Shown here: piece after piece, positions 58,528 through 64,000 of the stretch
Numbering within the stretch: position 1 is the first letter of the stretch
Layout: each line of letters starts with the position of its first letter
Origin: Thauera sp. 2A1
GTDB lineage: Bacteria; Pseudomonadota; Gammaproteobacteria; Burkholderiales; Rhodocyclaceae
Assembly (NCBI RefSeq): GCF_009469595.2
Contig: NZ_SSXV01000014.1
Location: 59,016-123,015, forward strand
DNA length: 64,000 bases
Reading direction: 5' to 3'
Program-made: the position numbers and the translations under genes
The notes under the pieces: generated by a model
Databases searched by the model: none
Told to the model about the DNA's origin: nothing
What the model saw: the letters and a program-made list of their open reading frames with translations, nothing else

Positions 58528-59772
58528 ATGACGAGTCTAGTGACGGGCGCCCAGTCGATGAGCGAGTTGAAGGACCTGCTGCGGATCGAGAACGGTCAGA
58601 AGGTGAAGCACACCTTCTCGGATCAGGAGTACATCGATCGCCAGACCAAGCTTCGTGCCTACATGGCGGCCAACGATATCGATGCGGTGCTGTTCACGTC
58701 GATGCACAACATCAACTACTACAGCGACTTCCTGTACTGCTCCTTCGGTCGCCCCTACGGCCTGGTGGTGACGCAGGACAAGGTGGTATCGATCAGCGCC
58801 AACATCGATGGCGGTCAGCCGTGGCGCCGCACCTTCGGCGACTACAACGTGGTCTACACCGACTGGCGCCGCGACAACTATTTCCGTGCGATCCAGCAGG
58901 AGATCCCGAACAAGGGTCGCGTCGGCGCCGAATTCGACCATATCCCGGTCGAGCGCCTGGAAAAGCTCAAGGCAGCCCTGCCCAACGCGCAGATCGTGGA
59001 TATCGGCGCCGGCACCATGCGCATGCGCATGGTAAAGTCGGCCGAGGAAATCGCCCTCATCAAGCATGGTGCCCAGGTGTGCGACGTCGGTGGCGCGGCG
59101 CTGGCCGCTGCGGTGCACGAAGGCGTGCCCGAGCACGAAGTGGCGCTGGCCTCGACCCAGGCGATGATCCGCGAGATCGCCAAGCGCTTCCCGGATTCGG
59201 AGCTGATGGACACCTGGACCTGGTTCCAGTCGGGCATCAACACCGACGGCGCGCACAACCCGGTGACCACGCGCAAGGTGCAGAAGGGCGACATCCTGTC
59301 GCTGAACTGCTTCTCGATGATCTCGGGTTACTACACCGCGCTCGAGCGCACGATGTTCTACGACCACTGCGACGACGCCTCGCTCAAGCTGTGGGAGGTG
59401 AACGTCAAGGTGCACGAGGCCGGTCTGGCGCTGGTCAAGCCTGGCATCCGCTGCTGCGACGTCGCCGCCCAGCTCAACGAGATCTTCGCCGAGCACGGCC
59501 TGCTGCAGTACCGCACCTTCGGCTACGGCCACTCCTTCGGCGTGCTGTCGCACTACTACGGCCGCGAAGCCGGCCTCGAGTTCCGTGAAGACATCGAGAC
59601 CGTCCTCGAGCCGGGCATGGTGGTGTCGATCGAGCCGATGATCATGCTGCCCGAGGGCATGCCGGGTGCCGGCGGCTATCGTGAGCACGACATCCTCGTC
59701 GTGACCGAGGACGGCGCCGAGAACATCACCGGCTTCCCGTACGGCCCCCAGCACAACATCATCAAGCGCTGA
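58528..59772 (+). CDS. Creatinase (creatine amidinohydrolase), copy B
   Basis: 414 residues, identical to copy A except N395D; H243, E273 and E369 are conserved. Most base changes between copies are synonymous and cluster in a few places, with long identical stretches. Same AAGGAG ribosome site. It lacks its own regulator, so control by the copy A regulator in trans is likely. Confidence 0.95.
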   Translation: MTSLVTGAQSMSELKDLLRIENGQKVKHTFSDQEYIDRQTKLRAYMAANDIDAVLFTSMHNINYYSDFLYCSFGRPYGLVVTQDKVVSISANIDGGQPWRRTFGDYNVVYTDWRRDNYFRAIQQEIPNKGRVGAEFDHIPVERLEKLKAALPNAQIVDIGAGTMRMRMVKSAEEIALIKHGAQVCDVGGAALAAAVHEGVPEHEVALASTQAMIREIAKRFPDSELMDTWTWFQSGINTDGAHNPVTTRKVQKGDILSLNCFSMISGYYTALERTMFYDHCDDASLKLWEVNVKVHEAGLALVKPGIRCCDVAAQLNEIFAEHGLLQYRTFGYGHSFGVLSHYYGREAGLEFREDIETVLEPGMVVSIEPMIMLPEGMPGAGGYREHDILVVTEDGAENITGFPYGPQHNIIKR

Positions 59773-59781
59773 ACCGGCATG

Positions 59782-59825
59782 ACTCGCTCATGCAAGGCCG
59801 GAGTGCCGGCCGCGCATGAGCGAGT
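59782..59825. promoter_or_regulatory. Hairpin after creatinase copy B
   Basis: A perfect 12-bp inverted repeat ACTCGCTCATGC/GCATGAGCGAGT with a GGCCGG..CCGGCC inner stem, ten bases after the stop. No T-run. A related shorter hairpin occupies the same place in copy A. It may protect the creatinase mRNA 3' end or set its ratio to creatininase. Confidence 0.5.
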
Positions 59826-60058
59826 ACCACGGCGCAAGCGTCCGCACGAAGACACTCTTTGCTATTGAAGATGCGCTTGCGCGGCTGCCGGGATCACCGT
59901 CGCCAATTGCGTACTCACGGCCGCAATTAGATGGCGTTCAGAAAACAGGCGATGATGAAACGCGCCTGAATGATGATAATTCAAAGACAGCTCTGTCCGG
60001 ACGGCCAACCAGGCACGGCGGATAGAAGGGCGACTCAAGTCAAGGAGACAAGCTGCAA

Positions 60059-60829
60059 ATGAAAAGTGTTCACATTTCCGAGCTCGCCTGGCCCGAATAC
60101 GATGCCAGAGTCCGTGACGGCAAGACCCCTGTACTGATTCCAGTCGGGGCGCTTGAACAGCACGGCCCGCACATGTCGATGAACCCGGACGTGCTGCTGC
60201 CGACGGCGATTTCCGAGCGCGTTGCTGACCGCATCGGTGCCCTCGTCGCACCTCCGATCGCCTACGGCTACAAATCGCAACAGAAGAGTGGTGGCGGGAA
60301 CCACATGCCGGGCAGCACGAGTCTAGATGGCCTCACCGTAACCTCGACGATCCGTGACGTCCTGAAGGAACTTGCGCGGCATGGCGTGCGGCGGACGGTT
60401 CTCGTCAATGGCCATTACGAGAATTCAGCATTCATCGTCGAAGGCGTCGATCTGGCCCAGCGCGAATTGCGCTGGGATGGCATCCGCGATTTTTCGACGG
60501 TGGTGTTGTCGTACTGGGATTTCGTCACGCAGGAGGCCATCGACGCCATCTACCAGGGCGAATTTCCCGGCTGGGCGGTCGAGCACGGCGGCGTTCTGGA
60601 GACTTCGCTGATGCTCCATCTGCATCCCCACCTGGTCGACATGGAGAAGGTCTGCGATCACGCGCCGGCTCAGTTTCCGCCCTACGACTTCTTCCCGGTC
60701 AAGCCGGAATGGACACCTGCATCCGGGTGTCTGTCGTCGGCGAAGCGTGCGAGTGCACAGCATGGTCAGACGCTGCTCAAAGTGTGCGTCGACGGTATCA
60801 GCCGCGAATTGGCGCGCGCGTTCGACTGA
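60059..60829 (+). CDS. Creatininase (creatinine amidohydrolase), copy B
   Basis: 256 residues with the same metal ligands (E33, H35, D44, H119, E121) and substrate tryptophans as copy A, five substitutions overall, none at those positions. The leader GTCAAGGAGACAAGC is shared. It is followed by the channel gene rather than the permease. Confidence 0.94.
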   Translation: MKSVHISELAWPEYDARVRDGKTPVLIPVGALEQHGPHMSMNPDVLLPTAISERVADRIGALVAPPIAYGYKSQQKSGGGNHMPGSTSLDGLTVTSTIRDVLKELARHGVRRTVLVNGHYENSAFIVEGVDLAQRELRWDGIRDFSTVVLSYWDFVTQEAIDAIYQGEFPGWAVEHGGVLETSLMLHLHPHLVDMEKVCDHAPAQFPPYDFFPVKPEWTPASGCLSSAKRASAQHGQTLLKVCVDGISRELARAFD

Positions 60830-61231
60830 ATGCTCGCGGCCCCCGCGCCGAACACCGAATCGGAATCGGAATCGGCCCTGCCGGTATTGAAAAACGCGGG
60901 CGGGGCCGATTGCCGTTCACCTTCGGGCCGAACTTTCCAATGAGATTCGGGATGTCGCCACCGCGACAGGCGGTGTCGATATAAGGAAATGCGTCAGGGC
61001 GCTGGATTTCCATACTTCCTCCGTCGAATTCGAAAATTAAAAAAGAAAATCAAGCGAATTCGCCAGTGACGCCGGCTGACGTCTGGTGATCCGAAATCGA
61101 CGAGGAGGATGTTGCACACACCTGCAAACGCCTGTCCAACCATGAGTAAGACTCCGGAAGGCGATACAAGCGCTGTCCGAGCACCTCGGCACCGGAAAAT
61201 AAAACAATGAATTCAGACCAAAGGAAAGCGA
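60830..61231. other. Creatininase-channel spacer, copy B
   Basis: 402 bases without a gene. It carries a triple GAATCG-type run (GGAATCGGAATCGGAATCGG) at about 60,857 and aligns with 51,517-51,914. The channel leader ending CAGACCAAAGGAAAGCGA is identical in both copies. Confidence 0.6.
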
Positions 61232-62068
61232 ATGAGCAGCAAGAAGATTGAACGGAAGCTTGGAGCCGGATTGCTGACCGGTTGCTGTGTTGCACTCGGA
61301 ATCGCCGGTGGTGGCAGTGCCTTCGCAACGGAAAGCTGGCAGAACACCAATCTGACCGTCGGCTACACGACCCAGTCGAAAGCCGATCCAGTATTCGGCA
61401 CCGGCACGGCCGACGAAAAAATGACCACCGTGCGTCTCGAACATTTCGGGGTTCATGAGTACGGCGACAACTATTTCTTCTTCGACACCTACCACGGCAA
61501 GAAGGTGGGCGGCGTGTTCGACGGCGTTGGGGCTGGCTCCTTTGGCGATACGGCAAGCGACCAATATTACGGCGTGTGGAATCCGCGTCTGAGCCTTTCC
61601 AAGATCACCGGTGCGAATCTGTCGCTGGGCTTCATCCAGGACGTGTATCTGGCGGCGCGCCTGGAGCGCGGCTCGTATGCCAATTTTCGCGCCAATAATT
61701 TCGGCATCGCCTTCGACCTGAAGGTTCCCGGTTTCAGCTTCTTCGAGACCGACTTCTATGCACGTGGTGCCCGCTTCACCGGCGATGACGGAAGCACCAC
61801 GCGGACGCTGTTCTGGCGCACGTTCGCGATGCTGCCTTTCGAGATCGGCGGCTACAAATTTGTCTGGTCGCCGCTGCTGCTTGTGAACTTCAACAACAAG
61901 GAACGGGAAACCACCGTCTTCGTGCAGCCCGACCTGTGGCTGCGGCTCAATTCGCATTTTGATGTCGGCTACCGTCACGAATACGCTACTTACAGCAAGA
62001 CGGTGGGCGAGGGTGGCGGCACCTATTCGCGCACTACGCCGACGCTGTTGGTACGTTGGAATTTCTGA
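61232..62068 (+). CDS. Tsx-like outer-membrane channel, copy B
   Basis: 278 residues. The mature barrel is nearly the same as copy A (about a dozen changes, most conservative), with the same terminal phenylalanine. The signal peptide differs much more (KLGAGLLTGCCVALGIAGGG versus TASVGFLASCCVALAVGGAS). A putative outer-membrane path for creatinine or creatine. Here it precedes the permease; in copy A it follows it. Confidence 0.65.
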   Translation: MSSKKIERKLGAGLLTGCCVALGIAGGGSAFATESWQNTNLTVGYTTQSKADPVFGTGTADEKMTTVRLEHFGVHEYGDNYFFFDTYHGKKVGGVFDGVGAGSFGDTASDQYYGVWNPRLSLSKITGANLSLGFIQDVYLAARLERGSYANFRANNFGIAFDLKVPGFSFFETDFYARGARFTGDDGSTTRTLFWRTFAMLPFEIGGYKFVWSPLLLVNFNNKERETTVFVQPDLWLRLNSHFDVGYRHEYATYSKTVGEGGGTYSRTTPTLLVRWNF

Positions 62069-62423
62069 CTTTCGTGCTGGCGATGATTGGCCCGCGGCAC
62101 TGACACGTGGTGCGACGCCCGGTCGATGGTGCTTCGGCACTTTCGTGTGTGGGCCAGAGAACTGCCAGGGCAGTCGCGGCCATCCGAACGTGCATGGGCG
62201 GCAACGGTGTCCGTATGGCCTCCTCGCACCCGCCAATCTCTCGTGATCAATAGCAACCGGAAATTGCGCCGCAATGACCAGGCGCTTCGTATCAAGGAGG
62301 TCTCGACCAAAGTCAATCGTTGAAAGGAATGCCGCGGGGCGATCTCACCGATTCCTTCAAACGGAAAGTTGATATCGCTCGGATCGAATACGCGAGTTAT
62401 AAGAATTATTGGAGACACAGAAA
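62069..62423. other. Channel-permease spacer, copy B
   Basis: 355 bases without a gene. The left part (to about 62,181) matches the sequence after channel copy A; the right part (from about 62,259) matches the permease leader of copy A. It therefore joins two segments that are separate in copy A. It ends with TTATAAGAATTATTGGAGACA. Confidence 0.65.
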
Positions 62424-63890
62424 ATGAGCAACCATGGTAGCGACGCTGCTGACCTTGAAGAGATGCTGCAGCCGATCCCCGAGCATCGGCGAACCAAATG
62501 TGTGTGGGGGCAGTTTTGGATCTGGTCGGGGGCAAACGTTGCGCCCATCAACTGGATTCTGGGCGCACTCGGGATAAATCTTGGACTCTCGCTCGCAGAC
62601 ACGATTACCGTCCTGGTGGCCGGCAACCTGCTTGGAATGCTTGGCTTTGGCGCCTTCGTGCTGCTTGGGCAACGAACTGGCGTCACCGGGATGGTGCTTT
62701 CCCGCGCCGCTTTCGGTCGATATGGGGCATACCTGCCGGCCGCCATCCAGGCATCGCTGGCAGTCGGCTGGTCGGCGGTGAATACCTGGATCATTCTTGA
62801 TCTGGTAATGGCACTTTTCGGACAGCTTGGCTGGGTGGATCCAACCGCGGAGAATTTTTGGTGGCGTCTGTCAACGGCGGCGACCATCATGACCACCCAG
62901 GTCGTCATTTGCTACATCGGGTATCGGGCAATCGCAGCCTTCGAAAAATGGACTGTACCGCCTACCGTGTTGGTGCTGGTGGCGATGAGCGTTGTTGCCT
63001 GGACTCAGTTCGATATCAACTGGGCCTATGCGGGACCTGAAGGCAAGGTGTTGACCGGCATGCCGCGACTTGCAGCCATGAGTGCCGTGATGACCGCTAT
63101 CGGCATCGGCTGGGGCATTGGCTGGTTCACGTATGCACCGGACTATTCCCGCTTTGTTTCGACGTCGGTGTGCAAGACGCGACTTTATCTTGCCAGTACG
63201 CTCGGTCAGTTCATCCCGGTGGTGTGGTTGGGGGTGCTGGGCGCGACCCTGGCAACGAAGAATGGATCCGCTGACCCCGGCGCACTGATCGTCTCCAACT
63301 TCGGGGTCCTCGCGATTCCCGTGCTGGCGCTGGTCATTCACGGCCCAATTGCTACCAACATCATCAATCTCTATACGTTTGGCGTGGCGGCTCAGGCCAT
63401 GGATATCAAGATTTCCAGGCACAAGCTGTCGATCATGGTTGGCGTTTTCGCAATGTTGGCGGTCATGTTCTTCATGAAGCAGGACAACTTCGCGCACGCG
63501 CTCGATTCGTGGTTGATCTCCATCGTGGCATGGGTTGCCTCCTGGGGCGGGATCATGGCTGTGCACTGCTTCGTGTTTGAACGCAATACCAAGAATTTCG
63601 ATTTCCTTTTCGAGGGGCCGGAATCCAAGCACATGCGCAAGTTCAATCCGGCGGCGATGGTGGCATTCTTTGGCGGTCTGGGCTGCACGTATCTTTTCAT
63701 GTACGGGGTCATTCCGCTGTTCCAAGGCCCGATTGCCGTGGCGATGGGTGGGGTCGATCTTTCCTGGCTCGCCGGTGGCCTGAGCTCTGCAGTTCTCTAC
63801 TACTGGCTGGGTCGGCGCTACGCGCTGCGTTACTCAGCAATGGACAGGGGGCAACCAGCAAAGGGACGAGGATTGTCGGCGCGCGTCTAA
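62424..63890 (+). CDS. NCS1-family permease, putative creatinine transporter, copy B
   Basis: 488 residues with about twelve membrane segments, nearly the same as copy A up to YALRYS. The last 20 or so residues are unrelated between copies (AMDRGQPAKGRGLSARV here). The ATG at 62424 has the same GGAG leader. The divergent tails suggest that the 3' ends were replaced when the genes were moved. Confidence 0.85.
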   Translation: MSNHGSDAADLEEMLQPIPEHRRTKCVWGQFWIWSGANVAPINWILGALGINLGLSLADTITVLVAGNLLGMLGFGAFVLLGQRTGVTGMVLSRAAFGRYGAYLPAAIQASLAVGWSAVNTWIILDLVMALFGQLGWVDPTAENFWWRLSTAATIMTTQVVICYIGYRAIAAFEKWTVPPTVLVLVAMSVVAWTQFDINWAYAGPEGKVLTGMPRLAAMSAVMTAIGIGWGIGWFTYAPDYSRFVSTSVCKTRLYLASTLGQFIPVVWLGVLGATLATKNGSADPGALIVSNFGVLAIPVLALVIHGPIATNIINLYTFGVAAQAMDIKISRHKLSIMVGVFAMLAVMFFMKQDNFAHALDSWLISIVAWVASWGGIMAVHCFVFERNTKNFDFLFEGPESKHMRKFNPAAMVAFFGGLGCTYLFMYGVIPLFQGPIAVAMGGVDLSWLAGGLSSAVLYYWLGRRYALRYSAMDRGQPAKGRGLSARV

Positions 63891-63942
63891 AACTACCCAG
63901 CGGTGCGCGTTGAATTTTACCCAGGCACTTTAGCTGCTCGTC

Positions 63943-64000
63943 ATGGAGCAGCCGATGTTCAGTGTAGTCGAGTTGCTGACCGCGAGTGTGCGCAGAGAAG
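63943..64000 (+). CDS. Start of an unidentified ORF at the window edge
   Basis: An ATG at 63943 opens a frame running off the window (MEQPMFSVVELLTASVRRE). The bases before it contain two TACCCAG motifs 25 bases apart, which hints at the end of an insertion sequence, but 58 bases are too few to identify it. Confidence 0.25.
   Translation, partial: MEQPMFSVVELLTASVRRE

Larger units (their letters stand above)
58273..60829. repeat. Duplicated block, copy B: leader, creatinase, creatininase
   Basis: It begins 15 bases after the IS630 TA duplication with the same CTCCCTCTGCGG as copy A, including the regulator's terminator (58309-58342) but not the regulator. The start point marks the duplication junction. 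Confidence 0.9.

Overview
The window is high-GC proteobacterial DNA. Gene content and order (glycogen operon, minCDE, Pat-type acetyltransferase, selD/mnmH, ovothiol synthase) look betaproteobacterial, most like Rhodocyclales such as Thauera or Azoarcus. That placement comes from protein resemblance, not from a search. Bases 1 to about 45,900 read as ordinary chromosome. From about 46,900 to the right edge lies an accessory region with duplicated genes, transposon debris and visibly less GC-biased codons in several genes.

Layout. (1) 1-8,900: the 3' part of a PEP/pyruvate-binding protein, the ovothiol synthase ovoA overlapping an ADP-ribosylglycohydrolase-like gene, an MFS transporter, and an OsmC-YcaO fusion protein. 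(2) 8,950-20,417, minus strand: a full glycogen operon transcribed glgB-glgX-pgm-glgC-glgA-glgP. (3) 20,700-24,000: pgsA, a tRNA cluster (Gly-Cys-Gly-Gly) with two near-consensus promoters and two hairpin terminators, a phosphodiesterase-like protein, a DUF1178 protein and tRNA-Leu. (4) 23,900-34,700, minus strand: minC-minD-minE, an Hsp33 homologue without its zinc cysteines, an ArsC-like reductase, tex, a hexose-phosphate mutarotase, a Pat-type CoA-ligase/acetyltransferase and an orphan PAS histidine kinase. (5) 34,900-44,400: a methyltransferase, divergent mnmH/selD, divergent overlapping tesA/ABC ATPase, serB, a DAHP synthase, tag and an Mg2+ P-type ATPase.

(6) 44,900-63,900 is a creatinine/creatine utilisation island. 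purU and a GlxA-family AraC regulator lead into creatinase, creatininase, an NCS1 permease, a Tsx-like outer-membrane channel and a four-gene spermidine/putrescine-type ABC transporter. A decayed IS1182-type transposase split by a dead IS630-type element follows. Then creatinase, creatininase, the channel and the permease appear a second time, with the last two in the opposite order. A 31-codon fossil of a third creatininase lies between permease and channel in the first copy and records the rearrangement.

Reading of the island: the channel would admit creatinine across the outer membrane, the permease and/or ABC system across the inner membrane, creatininase would open the ring to creatine, and creatinase would split creatine to sarcosine and urea. 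Sarcosine demethylation feeds one-carbon folates, which may explain purU next door. The enzyme calls rest on family-wide and active-site matches. The transporter substrates and the regulator's ligand are inferred from position only.
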